From Dioscorea cayenensis subsp. rotundata (taxonomy: Eukaryota > Streptophyta > Magnoliopsida > Dioscoreales > Dioscoreaceae): a stretch of DNA of 64,000 bases. Below are positions 23,125 through 35,401 of the stretch, one piece after another; the stretch's first letter is position 1, and every line of letters begins with the position of its first letter. The position numbers were made by a program, and so were the translations under genes. The DNA lies in the NCBI RefSeq assembly GCF_009730915.1, contig NC_052480.1, positions 62,001-126,000 of the forward strand. Direction: 5' to 3'. Under the pieces are notes generated by a model that did not search any database, was not told the DNA's origin, and saw nothing but the letters and a program-made list of their open reading frames with translations.

Positions 23125-26100
23125 ATGCTCTCTGTGGCTGCGCCGCCAGTTGCCGGCGGGTCCCTTCATATCAACAGGAAAAGGTCAGGACCCCAGCCGC
23201 CAGTGTGGGCGAGCTTGCAGGAGATCGAGAGACTGAGGATCGATAAGGACGTGAGACAGAAACCCAGACGAATGGTGCCAGAGATTCCGGCAATTCGAGT
23301 GGCCAAAAGGGTGGTTCTTGTGAGGCACGGGCAAAGCACTTGGAACGAGGAGGGACGGATTCAGGGAAGCTCTGATTTCGCTGTTCTGACGCCCAAGGGT
23401 GAGTCCCAGGCTGAGACTTCTCGTCAGATGCTCCTCGGAGACTCGTTTGATGTTTGCTTCACCAGGTCCCCTCTTCTCTTCTCTTCCGATGCTATATTGC
23501 GTGCAAGTTGATTTTTTGTTAATTGTATTTTGGTGGGGGGTGTATAAAAGGAGCGTTCTTTGAACTGTGTTTGAGCTAGGATTTTAAGAACAAAGTTAAA
23601 ACTGAGTGGAAACGATGCCATTCTGTGATTTTAGCTTTGTTATTGATGAAAAATGGGCTTTTGAATGCTTTGCCAGTCCCCTTGCACGGTCGAAGAGAAC
23701 GGCAGAGATCATTTGGGGCTCTCGGATGGAGGAGATGATTCCGGAGCATGATCTTCGGGAGATTGATCTTTACTCTTTCCAAGTTAGTACTGAATCTGGT
23801 TTACTAAAAAGCAAACAGTAATTTACTTGTGAAAAATTAAGAACTCAGTTCTGCGCGCGCTGATGTGGGTACTCTTGCTGTTTCTTATCTATGGAGCTCA
23901 GGGCCTTCTAAAGCACGAGGGAAGGCAAAGTTTGGTGATGCCTATCGCCAATGGCAGATTAATGCTGCTAACTTCACCATTGATGGCCATTATCCTGTGA
24001 GAGAGTTATGGGACCGTGCAAAAGAGCTGCTGGAACAAAAATTTTAGCACATGAAGGCAATTCAGTTCTTGTTGTTGCTCACAATGCAGTTAACCAAGCT
24101 CTTGTTGCTGCTGCCATAGGTTTGCCCTGTTCATTTCTCTTGTATATGTTTTCCATGGTCAATGATCACATGTTGCGGTGGACACAAGCCTTTGTAAGAC
24201 TCTTGCATCTCAATCCAGGATTGGGCACCGAGTACTTCAGGATTCTGCTTCAAAGTAATTGTGGAGTTAGTGTTGTAGACTTCAACCCACAACCAAGAGG
24301 CAACCCTCATGTTTCTCTCAATCGTTTAAATCAGGTATACATACACCTTACTGTGACTTATTAATCTCTATCTTCCTAAATTCCAAATTATGTTTAATGA
24401 TTCATCTTGTAAAGTAGAAAACTGTGTGGATAAGTTGTTTGCCATGAATGGTTGTGTATTTTATCAAATCCTTGTTACTTTTTAGTTATGTATTTGTTGC
24501 TAAAAGCTTTTTATCAGATGCCCCTGAATTATCCATTAGTTCAGTGAAAATTGCTCAGAATTTTTACCAGTTGGTGATGCTGTTTCCAGACTCCAAATCC
24601 CCCTATTGCCGCTGGAGGTTCTGGAGGAAGAAAAACCAGTAAACGTATTGTTTTGGTTTGCCATGGAGCCACACAGAGCAACAATGAGGTATGGCTTAGA
24701 AGAGGAAATTGGAATATGTAATTTTTTCCCTTCTGAAAAACATTAACTATGGGCCCTTTTAAAATTTGCTGGTTCCTTGACACTGGCAATTCAAGAAGAT
24801 GCGGGTCTCAATTGAAACAGATAGTTTGTTGTTTTAAGAATTTATTGATTTCTGTTGAGTGTGGTGAAGATGTACCTGATCAAGTATGTTTCTGCACTAA
24901 GATTTCTCCATGCATATGTGAAGGAGCTGTTATCAGACAGCAGATGAGCATCTCTATTTGCCCAATATAGTACTTCTTATAGAATTCTAAGGTTATAAGT
25001 CAGCATGCTCGATTTGCTTTGATTGTAGTTTCCTCTTCCATTATTTGTTTCTATTTATGAATTAATCACATTATGTTGCAACAAATAAATGTTCACCAGT
25101 TTCTCTGCCAGGTGGCTCTCAAATAGCCTAGTATTTGCTTTCGATGATCAAAATCATACTGGGAAGTTTTCAAATTTGTTACTTGTACTAAAGAAGTGAT
25201 TGTGCTCTTTCTTTCAGGTTACTTTTCCAAATATGGGATATGAACCCATGAACATGCTTGGCGTCATACAGGTAGCTACTTTCTGTTCTTTCAGTCCAGG
25301 TAGATTATTGGTATTGAACTTATTCATTTAATTACCCTTTTCTGCCCAAAAAAACAACAGTCTCAGAAAAACTGCTGAGTTACTTCTTGACATGAAGATA
25401 GCTTGTATACTCACCAGTTCACAAATTGCTTCAGTAGACACAGCCGTGGCCATATCTGAGGTCAGTTGTTCTTTAAGAATGTTTTTATTTCAAATATTTT
25501 TTTGCAGGAGATATATCTTGCTCTTGGCAAATTTTTGTTGTTGCCCATTTTGCTTCATTTATTCCAACCAGACAGGCTTAATTGCAGGTCCAAGAAGCAG
25601 CTGATTGCTTAGGCGCCGACTGCATTCCTCGTTATGTAGAGATGAAGAAATTGCAAGACCTCGAAGTCGAACCAACTCTGCAGCAACCATGCACAGTATT
25701 AATATCTTTATATTTTGGGTCTTCTTGGAAAATAGATAAAATTTGGCTTTTTCTTTGTTATATATAGGCTATATAGCAAAGGAGCAGCAAGGCTGCCATT
25801 ATCGCAAGTAATGTATTTGAGTTACATTTGTGCAGCCAGATTCTTGGGATAGTCTCAATAAAGCTACCGTTACAAAGTTGTGGAATCAATCAAAGAAAGC
25901 TTGGGGAGCCCTGCTGGAGGAATTATGTGCTGATTCAGAACCTGAAAGAAATGTAGTGGCTGTCGGTAACTCAACACTTCATGTCGCACTTATATGCCAT
26001 TGTTTGAATTTAACTACAGAATGGTTGGGAGCTTTCCATCTTGATTCTGGGAGCATCACTGTTATAGACTTCCCGGATGGGCCAGCCAGGCAAGCAGTCA

Positions 26101-26183
26101 TTCGATGCATTAACTACACTGCACATCTGGGGAGGTGGTCTATACCCATTACGAGATCCATGGCAAGTGATGAAGAATTTTAG
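23125..26183 (+). CDS. 2-carboxy-D-arabinitol-1-phosphatase-like, plastid (histidine phosphatase family)
   Basis: By family it dephosphorylates the Rubisco night inhibitor carboxyarabinitol 1-phosphate or related sugar phosphates in the plastid. Exons I can place are 23125-23465, 23677-23778 or so (donor CAA|GTTAGT), 23902-24119, 24219-24334, 24590-24688, 25218-25271, 25361-25460, 25588-25695 and 25836-26183; a short exon may lie between the last two. Exon 1 has a transit peptide and the catalytic VVLVRHGQSTWNEEGRIQG. Later come SPLARSKRTAEIIW, LVVAHNAVNQALV and GVSVVDFNPQPRGNPHVSLN. A second, degenerate phosphatase-like half begins RIVLVCHGATQSNNE, with Cys in place of Arg, and ends GSITVIDFPDG. 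Such a two-half layout is usual for this plant family. The frame is broken at 23922-23923 (AA, three fit), 24037-24041 (five A, six fit) and 25367-25371 (five A, four fit). Confidence 0.85.
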
Positions 26184-27626
26184 CTGTTGCTGCTAGTTCA
26201 CTTTTGTTGCTCACTTTGTTGCTTGTTTAGTCATACTACAATCTTTTTAACTGAAGTGCTGGAAAGGAAATTAATATGCTGGGTTGTATCATACTTAATT
26301 CATAACGTGAAGTGTATATATTTGTTTGAAAGTTTTGTATCTTTCGCTGCTTGGGTTGATTTTTAGTATCTTTCCCACCGCCTCAAAAAGAAATTCTTTG
26401 ACGGTTGGATGGTAGTTGCCCACTTTGCAAGCAAAAAGTCTTCAGTAATAACTCTCGCCATCTAGTGAAGCAAATCCTTGTCGCAGCTGTTAAACATTAC
26501 AGAAAAGGACATGGCTGGGGTGAAGTGAAAATGGTATTGCTGGTGAGATGAGATTGTTAACAGTTTCTATAGAATTAATTAATCCATATTTGTGCCAATG
26601 ATGTGGCTGAGGAATTAAGCAAGAAGGCAGAAGGTAACACCGCTACCTGTGGAGGATGGGCAGCAGAGGGCACTTTTGGATACAGAATTAATTATAATTA
26701 TAATTTATAAGTAGTTACTTGTACACCAAAGACAAGTTCTGAGAGTTTTCTTGTACATAAGAATGATCAAGTCCGTCTTTTGTGAAAATTTACTTGCAAC
26801 CTAAGCAAAATGGTGCATATTAACCGTCAAATAAGCAAGGCCATAGTCAGTACCCATCAATTCTGATTCTTCTCTATCTAACCTGACTTTTGAGTAATCT
26901 ATTAATCTGAATTAGTTGTTTATTGTGATCAATCTGTCTTTGTTGTTCTTTTTTCATGATATGAACTTTGCCTGCATTCTGGATTGTCACTGATCTCAGA
27001 AGCTTACAATCTAAGATATAGTGTCAGTAATAGTGGTCCCTTAACTAATGTGATAGATGGGATAATGAGCACAAGCTCTCCCTCTATCTGTAATTCTGTA
27101 TGCTATATGCATGCGGCCTCTTCTTTTCTATTTTCTACAAAAACCTTTTCTTGGTTGTGATGGAGACACTGTCTGCCTTCCATGTACATTGAAATATATT
27201 GAGTCCGTCTGAGGATACGCCAATTGTGAAACATATATATATACAAGCAAGCACAAAGGAATCACTTATATTTCTGTCGCACGTATATTCATCTCATTCT
27301 TGTCAAGACTCAAGAGTGCTGTGTGGGGATATATGCACCAATTTCCATATCCGTAGGTACTAACAGACACGCATTTAAAAAGCAGAGCATTGTCCATTGT
27401 GCGGAAAGACCCGACCAGACAAGGCAAAGTTTATATTCTCTTGTTAGTTGTTACATAGTTGCATTCCCCTAAAGACTTCAATTTGAGGGATTGCCAAAGT
27501 TGATCCTGCCATGCTTCCCAATCAAGACATCCTCTTTGCTTTTAGTTTTACAGATAGAAAGATGAAGAGATAGATTAGCTACATCACTCAACATTCTTTC
27601 TATCTGTTTTTCTTTCTTTCACAAAG
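26184..27626. other. Intergenic, no gene seen
   Basis: It carries the 3' UTR of the phosphatase gene and the promoter of the DUF868 gene, with a short TA run near 27233-27242. No other feature is supported. Confidence 0.6.
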
Positions 27627-28519
27627 ATGAGGAACTTGGCTTCATGTCTCAGCGAACATGCTGTCAGGATCTCAGATTCTTCATGTTCTGGCGCTGGCAA
27701 CAACAAAAACATCTCCTTGGCCATATTTGACCGTAATTCCTTCCAGAACTCGGTCACATGTCTCTATAAAACGAGGCTAATTTCCACTGCCAAGGAGCTC
27801 TTCTTCAAACTCACTTGGTCCAAGACCAACACCGGACCATCTCTCTCCGTCTCCATTGATGACAACACCCAAGTCTTGAGGGAAATGGAAGGGAAGCAAT
27901 CATATAAACATGGAGGCTTGGTGATCTCCATACACTGGGATTTCTCTTCAGCCAGATATACATGCTACGCCCCTGACCCAGTGGACAACAACTTCTACGT
28001 CATAGTCATGGCTGACTCTGAGTTTGCTCTGTTGCTCGGAGATTTGAGCACAGACTACGTCAAGATGTTTGAAAACACTTGTAGTAGAGGTATCCCAATA
28101 GCCCAATATTCTCTGGTTTGCCGGAAAGAACAAGTCTTCACTCATGGTGTTTATAGGACAAAAATCTCGGTTTTGCAGACAATGGGAAGGTTCATGAGAT
28201 CATGATAAAGTGCAAAGGGGACTCATGGGACGTGAAGAACTCGGGGTTGTCAGTGTGGGTGGACAAGAAGAAGGTGGTGCATGAACAGAGATTGTACTGG
28301 AACTTCAGAGGCAATCAGGTTATGTTCGTTGATGGTTTGCCTGTGGATTTCATGTGGGATTTCCATGATTGGTGGTTTGGAGGTCCTTCTGGATGTGCTG
28401 TCTTTGTGTTTAGGACCAGGAGTCCACTGGAGAGCAGGCCATGGCTCGAAGAGGATGAGTTGCAAAAGGAACAGAGCTTCTCCGGGTTCTCTCTTTTGAT
28501 CCAAGCCTTAAAAAGTCCA

Positions 28520-28522
<3 letters not shown>
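27627..28522 (+). CDS. DUF868 family protein
   Basis: Plant DUF868 proteins are about 300 aa, intronless and without a settled role. From the ATG at 27627 the product shows the family blocks: a start with Cys and Ser residues, SVTCLYKTRLISTAKELFF, LTWSKTNTGPSLSVSIDD, then VHEIMIKCKGDSWDVKNSG, WNFRGNQVMFVDGLPVDF and MWDFHDWWFG, ending with the Ser/Pro/Trp-containing tail SRPWLEEDELQKEQSFSGFS. About 298 aa are implied. The frame slips by one base at the TTTT run 28171-28174; a five-T run would give DNGKVHEI in the family frame. The domain is otherwise complete, so I treat this as a likely consensus error in a real gene. Confidence 0.85.
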
Positions 28523-28568
<46 letters not shown>

Positions 28569-30534
28569 CTTCAGGTTTCAGATTTCAGATTTCTTTCTAA
28601 CTGCTTTACTGACTTGTTCCAATGGTTTCTTGCCTTCTTTCTGTTTGGATGGTGTTGTTACTTGTTAGTGAGACATGTTTGAGCGAGTAGAGTATTTAGT
28701 TTGTTGATTTGAGCTGCACATGTTTGATTTGTAAATTGTGCTTATCCCATGTATGCTTCCTGTTTTATTTGTTTGCTTATTTTGAATTTTCACTTATTTT
28801 GGAAGGCGTGCATGCAGCCAACATGCTATTGTCTTGTCCCTGTTCAATAGAACTCTTCCTTCTTATTCATGTATTATGATTGATGGTTAATTTCCCACCC
28901 AAAATAAAAAATAAAAAATAAAATAAAATCTCTCCTCTCTGTTTCGTCTTTTAAAGCTTGCAGGGTATTTCACTCTATCAGCACACACGCACACACAAAC
29001 ACGCACGCGCACATAACATGTCTGATTGGGCAACTCCAACAGATGAGAGATCTTGAAGAGCCGTCTGTATTTGTTTATTCATAAGTCAGTACAATGTGGT
29101 GGGAAATATTAATGGAGGAAAAAGGAAGTAAGTTATAATTGCACTTTCAAGTGGCAGTTAATGGAAAAGAAAAACTACCACCGTTTTATCAGTTTTCTGA
29201 ATATCTTATTAGTCTTCTGAATTCATTGCTCATTTAAGCGTGGTTCCTTCCTCCTTGAATTTTCATCTCTCAACTCCTAAAATTTCAGTTTGTCATCATC
29301 CATACGAAAGGAATAATATAAGACAGCACAACCAACATCCTTTAAGCGGAGTGAAAGGGCGGACCCAAATGGGCACTTCAGTGGGCCACTTTTGCCACAT
29401 GGCCCACATCCACTTTAACTACATAGGCTGGGCTTCTAATGGGCCATTACCGCTCCTATGATGAAAAAGCCCAGATTCAGAGAGTCCAATTAAGTGAATA
29501 TGCACAAATATATCCTCTTATATTTAATTGTTATAATCGTATTTTCAACTACAACATGCTTCCACCGTTATCAATCATAATAAAAATCTATCACATGTTT
29601 ATCTCTTAAATTTATACAATTTGAAACCAAAGAGACTCAAGTTAGAAAAGTTCGCTTTTATAATTAAATGACACCTAAATTATTTTGGTTCAATTACCCC
29701 GGACTTAAGTGATACAGTAACTCCTAACCTTAAATCAAACTAATAGGATATTTATCTTTGTTGGCCACAATGACCCCTTTGATTAATGATCCACTCCTAA
29801 GTCATTTTCTAGGTGACAATTATATTTTTATATTTTTGTTTCTTAATGGAATCCATATACTGCCTCCGTACATTTTTATCTGTCGTGAATAACCGAATCT
29901 CACATACCAATAAATTTAGTTATTTCACAAACTTTTATAAAAAATTTGTTCTCATTCCAAAAATTACCCATAATTTATATCTTCACATTTAACTCTCATA
30001 TTTAATTCCAAGAAAAAAATTGAATAAAGTGTTAGGGTAATTTTGAAGAAAAAAATAATAATTAATGCTTCTTGATATTAGAAAATGACGGATAAAAAAA
30101 GACATGATTTCTGACGAGATAAAAAAGGAGCGGAGTGAATATATCACTCGTGAGTATAAAAAGCATCCTCCTAGTTTATTTGTCGATCTGTAGTTTATAT
30201 GCTTTAGTCTATCTTCCGTTTTGTACCACTTTTTATTTTTTTGTCAAAGTTATAATTTACATATTTTATATGTAAAAACACCTTTAATTTAATGTAATCC
30301 ATATTAATAAAGCATATTACTCGTAGATAAAAAAAATCTAATATATAAGGGAGATCGTTCTCTTTCATGTTTTTTAAATTATATTTTGATTTTTTAAATT
30401 TCTTACCTCTATGTTAAATTATGGTTTTGCATATCTCCATTAACTCCATTATTTTAAAAATTACGTGATTTATTTACTTTATATATAACGCAAAATAATT
30501 CAATATTTTTTTTATTTTTAATGGGGTGTAAGTG

Positions 30535-30585
<51 letters not shown>

Positions 30586-31084
30586 GTTCATTTAAACTAA
30601 TTAACACTCATAAAAAATTTAATTAAAATTAATTAATAATTTTAAATTTATATAAAAATGAACTAAATTTTCAAAATTACCCTTATTAAAAAAATCCATA
30701 AAAATTTAATTTCTCTCTCTATGTTAATTATGTCTTTTATTCCTTTGTCAAAATGGTGTTTTATGTTTTTAAAAAAATTATTGTAAAATAAAGGATTACG
30801 TTAGAAATAAATGATAAATTTAGAAGAAAAAAAATATTGAATGCTATATAGATTTTCTAAATAGATATATAAAAATAACTAAAAAACTTTGAAAAAATAT
30901 GTAAATAGGACTGGAGGGAGAACGATTATATCTTAAAATAATTGGGCTACCATTATCTAATAAGCTTTTTATGACATTTGTTTTTTTTATTAAAGAAAAT
31001 GGTGCAAGAAACTTGTATGTCTTTTTTTTCCTAATATTTTTTTTTTATCTGTAACTATAAACCATAAGATCAGAATAAGATGAA

Positions 31085-31220
31085 TGCAAATTGGCTTTCA
31101 ATCTCTGTTTTATTTACTATATTTTGTTCCCTTTATTTTTGGTGAGAGAATTTCCCACTTTCTATTGTCGTTTTTCTTTTTAATAAATCAGTGATTTATT
31201 TATTTTTTTAAAAAAAATTG
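31085..31220 (+). mobile_element. LINE 3' end, 5'-truncated
   Basis: The sequence TTTTTGGTGAGAGAATTTCCC, a T-rich stretch, then TTTAATAAATCAGTGATTT matches the 3' UTR order of the LINE copy at 54335-54682 (TTTGGTGAGAGATGACTATT, then AATAAATTTGTGGTTT). Only about 135 bases are present. Confidence 0.45.
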
Positions 31221-32701
31221 GTTTTCAATAATAGTTGTCTTTTCTTAATGATTAAGAAAATAAACAAAGACCACAGGGGGAAGAATGCTAAGATTAGGCA
31301 CATCTTATCTTAATGCTATGCCAGCCATAACATTAATCACTTCCTTGTTTATGCTTAATTTCAAGGTCAATGCCCTATCATGCCAACCATCGATCTCAGT
31401 CGTTGGTGGGTGCGCCCACTTGGTTGGAGTCGTTATTCTTGGTTTCATTATTTTTATATATAGTTGCAAGGATTTTTAGTTTATTTATTCAATAAATTTA
31501 ATTTATAAAAATATATAAATCAAAATTTTATGAAATAATTACAATATGCAAAAATACGATGAAAAAAATATGAATACAAAATCTAATATAGAAAAAGAAC
31601 AACTATTTATATATATAAAAAAAAAAGTTACCGGTAATTTTCTATGAATAGTCAAAAACAAAATGTTCATTTAAAATGATACAAATAAATCAATTTTTGT
31701 AAAAAATTATTTTTAATAAAACATCTCTGTGTCTTGTCATATAACAGTATAACACTCTCTTGTAGGGCGGCACTAGTTGCATGTGTCAAAATAATAATAA
31801 TAATCATAAATTTAATAAAATTAAAAGTATTCCATGTATTGATTAGTTAGGGTCCATCCTATGCAAATTATTCCATGTATTGTTTGACTTTTATTTTTAT
31901 AACCATAAATAATTAGCCGGTTGTTTATGTTGGTAGACTTAAATTATTGCTTTGCAGGCAATCCACACTAAATATCGACATTTATTTTTTAAATTAATTT
32001 TTCAAAGGTTTTTTTTTAAATAATGGTTAATTTTTTCTCCTTATATATATATATATATTAAATTATATATTAAATTAAAATAAATAACAATCATCTAAAC
32101 TTAGAAAGAGCACATCTTGTTTAAAGTGGTCAAAATTATAATTTACATACCTGCATACGTATCAAAATAAAAAATAATAATTTGATATATATAGAGTGAT
32201 AAGAGTGAATAAATTACAACTTTCTTCCAATTTGGTAATTTTTATTGAAAAACACAAAGGGACTATTCTTTTAGAAGGGTAGCCTTTTGTTAATGGTTGG
32301 CCTGATCCTCCTAAGGACTTAGGATTTAAAAGCCTTAAAATATATTTGAACCATAATTACATGTTGATTGTTAGGTAATTATAATTGACGCTTAGTTTTA
32401 TCCTATCTTGATTCAATGCACTCAATGATTCAGAGTGTGCAAGGATCATGGAGAACTAGTCTGTGGGAAAAAAAGATTGTTAGGACGACCCCAATTTGTT
32501 TAGTCAATTTAATTAGATGCTTTTCATTTTGTAGATCTTAACTTTATAAGTAGATTTTTTTAAAAAAATTATTTTATACTATTTTTTTCTTAAATTTTTG
32601 TACTATTATGTGTGTGGTTTATCTAATTTGGTGAATGAAAAAAAAATCTACTTAAACCAATCATATTCCATATAATTAATTTTTTTAGTCTCTAAAGGGG
32701 T

Positions 32702-33068
32702 AAAATTTTTTTAGTATGTCACTAAAATTTAGAGTCGTTTTCACTTTAATCATCAACTTCGATTTCAGTCGATTTGATCGATCAGCTTTAATTTGATTTG
32801 ATAGGTAATAACTCGAGATTTCGTACGCAAATAAATGATGTAGTTCTTTTCAGATGACATAGCAACTCCAAAAGACTTAATAATGTGTATATAGTGAGAG
32901 CTAGTCGGGATTTTCAAACAACTAGTGTAATTAGGAGTTGAAATCTTTGAGTTATCGTCCGGTGAAATCAAATTAAAGTTGATGACTAAATGATATAAAT
33001 CGAAGTTCGATGATCAAAAGTGAAAATAAGCGAAAAGTTTTTGTTAATGGAAGAGCAACATCAAAATA
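32702..33068. mobile_element. Fold-back MITE, copy 2
   Basis: The left end, TTTTTTAGTATGTCACTAAA followed by TTTTCACTTTAATCATCAAC, nearly matches the ends of the element at 13731-14095, and its right end is the inverted form (GATGATCAAAAGTGAAAATA). A few bases are inserted near the right tip. It is non-coding. Confidence 0.6.
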
Positions 33069-33491
33069 TTCATTTATTCTAATATTTTTGTTGGTGTTAA
33101 TTCTATTTTTTCTTATATGAAGCTATTATATCATGTTAAAAATAAAATGTGAAACGTTAGTTGACTGCGCGCAATGAGAAACAAGAGAGGGATATATATA
33201 TATTTCTTTAACCCACAAATCATTTCATAAACAAGGTATGTGATAAGTACTTCCAATGCATCAATTTCACTTGAAACAAACTAAAAACAAAGGAAAGAAC
33301 ATATATCAATGAAACACTTGATAATAAACCTCAATGCTGAAACCATTTATTAACCGAAACGTACATATTGAGAGGAAGAAAAAAAAAATGAAGCAGAAAA
33401 TATATATTAAGAAGTACACATGCATAATATGGATGTGTTGGGTCAAGCAAGCCATTGAAGGTGCTGCACTTACCATGGTGGAACAAATTAA

Positions 33492-34388
33492 TTAGTGTGA
33501 CTTCTCGCGAACTTTCTTAGTCCATGCGAAGTCTTCTATCTTGTTATTCACCATATTGAGATGCAAGTCTTTTATAATCACAGTCCCAGTGTTTTTTCGA
33601 CGGCGGCGACGGCGGTTGCTAGAACCCTCATCATCAGAGAAGGATCCGGACTCCTTCAAGTGAACATGACGACCACTAGGAGATAGTGTCAATTTCTTCA
33701 GCAGGTCTGATAACTCCACTCGCGCACCAAGTTTCCCCCTCCTGTTGGGTGCTGGTGCTTCTTCATCCTCTTCTTCTTCTTCTTCTTCAGCATCTTCCTC
33801 ATCATCATCAGTATCACTATATGTGCATTTCTTGCATCTGCATGTCTTGGAGTGACGAAGAGACCTTGATGATCTCTCATCTTCATATTCATCTCCATCT
33901 CCATCTTCATCTTCTTCTTCATCTTCCTCATCATCACTGTATATGCATTTCCTACATCTGCAATTCTTGGAGTGAGAATGAGACTTTGATGATCTCTTAT
34001 CTTCATATTCATACTCCTCTTCTTCTTCCTCATCTTCCTCGTCATCACCATCGCTGTAAGTGCATTTTTGGCATTTGCATGACTTAGAGTGACGATGAAA
34101 CCTTGATGATCTCTCATCTTGATCATTTTCATCTTCATCTTCATCTTCGTCTTGGTAATCATCATAAGATTTGGATCGACGGTGGTTATTACGTCTGGGG
34201 AGGTCCTCACCGTAGCTCAGTTGTTTAATTGTAGCAGAACTCCTGCCTAGCCGACGTGGCCTTTGTTCTCCATAGTCGCACTCGGACTCCTCCTCTTCTT
34301 CACCTTCACCTTCGTCACTCTCATACGTCTCCTCTTCTTCATCGCTCACCTCTTCTTCTCTGTACCGGGGTTGTAAAATCTTCGGCAT
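33492..34388 (-). CDS. Gene E: acidic protein with three CxCxxC repeats, unknown function
   Basis: This is an intact 298-aa single-exon gene that I do not recognise. Residues 1-90 are very acidic with RS-like patches. Residues 92-210 are three repeats of about 40 aa, each [EK]RSS, a His/Ser/Lys stretch, a CxCxxC (CKCQKC 104-109, CRCRKC 143-148, CRCKKC 183-188), YSD, then a long Asp/Glu run. A basic stretch RRRRRRKN at about 259-266 looks like an NLS. The C terminus has KDLHLNMVNNKIEDFAW. That tail and LLKKLTLSPSG before it match gene F at 44219-44914 (GRLALSRNG, KDMHVHMSHNRIRNFAW), so E and F are paralogs. The CxCxxC units could bind metal, and the acidic runs could bind basic proteins or nucleosomes; both are inference. 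Confidence 0.75.
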   Translation of the reverse strand: MPKILQPRYREEEVSDEEEETYESDEGEGEEEEESECDYGEQRPRRLGRSSATIKQLSYGEDLPRRNNHRRSKSYDDYQDEDEDEDENDQDERSSRFHRHSKSCKCQKCTYSDGDDEEDEEEEEEYEYEDKRSSKSHSHSKNCRCRKCIYSDDEEDEEEDEDGDGDEYEDERSSRSLRHSKTCRCKKCTYSDTDDDEEDAEEEEEEEDEEAPAPNRRGKLGARVELSDLLKKLTLSPSGRHVHLKESGSFSDDEGSSNRRRRRRKNTGTVIIKDLHLNMVNNKIEDFAWTKKVREKSH

Positions 34389-34496
34389 GCGATCTGAACC
34401 AACTCACTGATCTCTGTGTATGTGTAGCGTCTCGATGCGGCGCTAGGGTTTAGGAAAGAGGGGGAGGATAAGAGAAAGAGAAGAAAAGAAAGAGAG

Positions 34497-34510
34497 AGAT
34501 ATATATAAGA
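34497..34510 (-). promoter_or_regulatory. TATA box of gene E
   Basis: TCTTATATATATCT on the minus strand, about 110-120 bases upstream of the gene E ATG, followed by a CT-rich leader and a telobox-like AAACCCTA at about 34444-34452 (minus strand). Confidence 0.5.
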
Positions 34511-34921
34511 AATTGAATGATAGGTTGCCTGCCACTCATTCTCTCTTTTTATTTATATATTCTTTCTTTTTTGGAATAACAACGTCTTATAGAGTAACTT
34601 GTGTTTCACGCCATGCCATACTATTGGTTAAGGATTACAATCATCATTGATTCTGAGATAATCTCTAGTAATCAGCCCATAATTAAATCATCAAACCGCG
34701 TGACAGCTGTCGCTTTCCGGTTGCTCCTCCTCAGCCCCTTTGTTGTTGAACATTGCCTCCCTTCTTTTTGACCATTTCCCTCTTTCTATTGACCATTGAC
34801 CGGTACAGTATGTCTGTGTGTGCAACGCCATTGAAGAATGAATGGCAGATATAGTCAGGGTTTTGTGAATGACATTTGGTGTGTTTGGTTTAAAGGGGTG
34901 GAATAAGAGTCATTACTTATA

Positions 34922-35182
34922 GGGCTTGTTTGGATAAGCTTATAAAAAAAGTGCTTTTTTTTGCTTTGGTAGAAGCACTTTTGGGAAAAGTACTTTTCAG
35001 TAAGTTAAGTGCTTATAAAAAAAGATGGTCTTTTGTAGCTTATAAAATAAGCTGTTTTTGGGCTTATTTTACAGCTTCAGCTTAACCAAAAAAGCTGATC
35101 CAAACACCAATAAATCATCATAAGCACTTAACTTATGAAATAAGTGCTTTTGGATCATCTATAAGCTAATCCAAACAAGCCC
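34922..35182. mobile_element. MITE, PIF/Harbinger (Tourist)-like
   Basis: The 261-base element has inverted ends GGGCTTGTTTGGAT at 34922 and its complement at 35169-35182, with further symmetry inside (AAGCACTT, AAGTGCTT). The trinucleotide ATA flanks both sides. The TIR start resembles that of the Harbinger-like element at 59189 (GGGCGTGTTTGGTT). It is non-coding. Confidence 0.65.
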
Positions 35183-35366
35183 ATATTGTATAAATCCTTG
35201 TTTGGGTGTGGAGTAATGAAAGTGAGAAAGGTATGATGAAAGTGTGAGGAAATTATGGAGTAGGAGTCACATGCACTTGAATTTTGAAAGGATTCTTAAT
35301 TCCTTGACAATGAAATGACAATACTACCCTTACTTGAACCCATTTTTTTTTTATATTAACCAAATT

Positions 35367-35398
35367 GTAATTAGTGATTTATATTAGTTAATTAATTG
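35367..35398 (+). repeat. Left direct repeat flanking the LINE (candidate target-site duplication)
   Basis: These 32 bases match 41664-41695 at 28 positions, and the last 14 (TAGTTAATTAATTG) are identical. The position just before the first LINE codon and past its 3' UTR fits an ageing target-site duplication. AT-richness makes chance similarity possible. Confidence 0.5.
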
Positions 35399-35401
35399 CT
35401 T

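Larger units (their letters stand above)
28523..33491. other. AT-rich intergenic region with repeat remnants
   Basis: GA repeats fill 28525-28567 right after the DUF868 stop, CA repeats lie at 28981-29011 and ATT repeats at about 30537-30584. A LINE 3' end and a fold-back MITE are listed separately. The rest is low-complexity AT-rich DNA with no supportable gene. Confidence 0.55.

Noticed and set aside
31285-31479. 64-residue hydrophobic frame
   Set aside because: It lies in AT-rich repeat remnants with no homology I can see and no promoter.
33686-34210. Long His/Leu- and Met/Lys-rich frames on both strands over gene E
   Set aside because: They are shadows of the GAA/GAT-rich coding sequence of gene E, which alone has a TATA box and a paralog.
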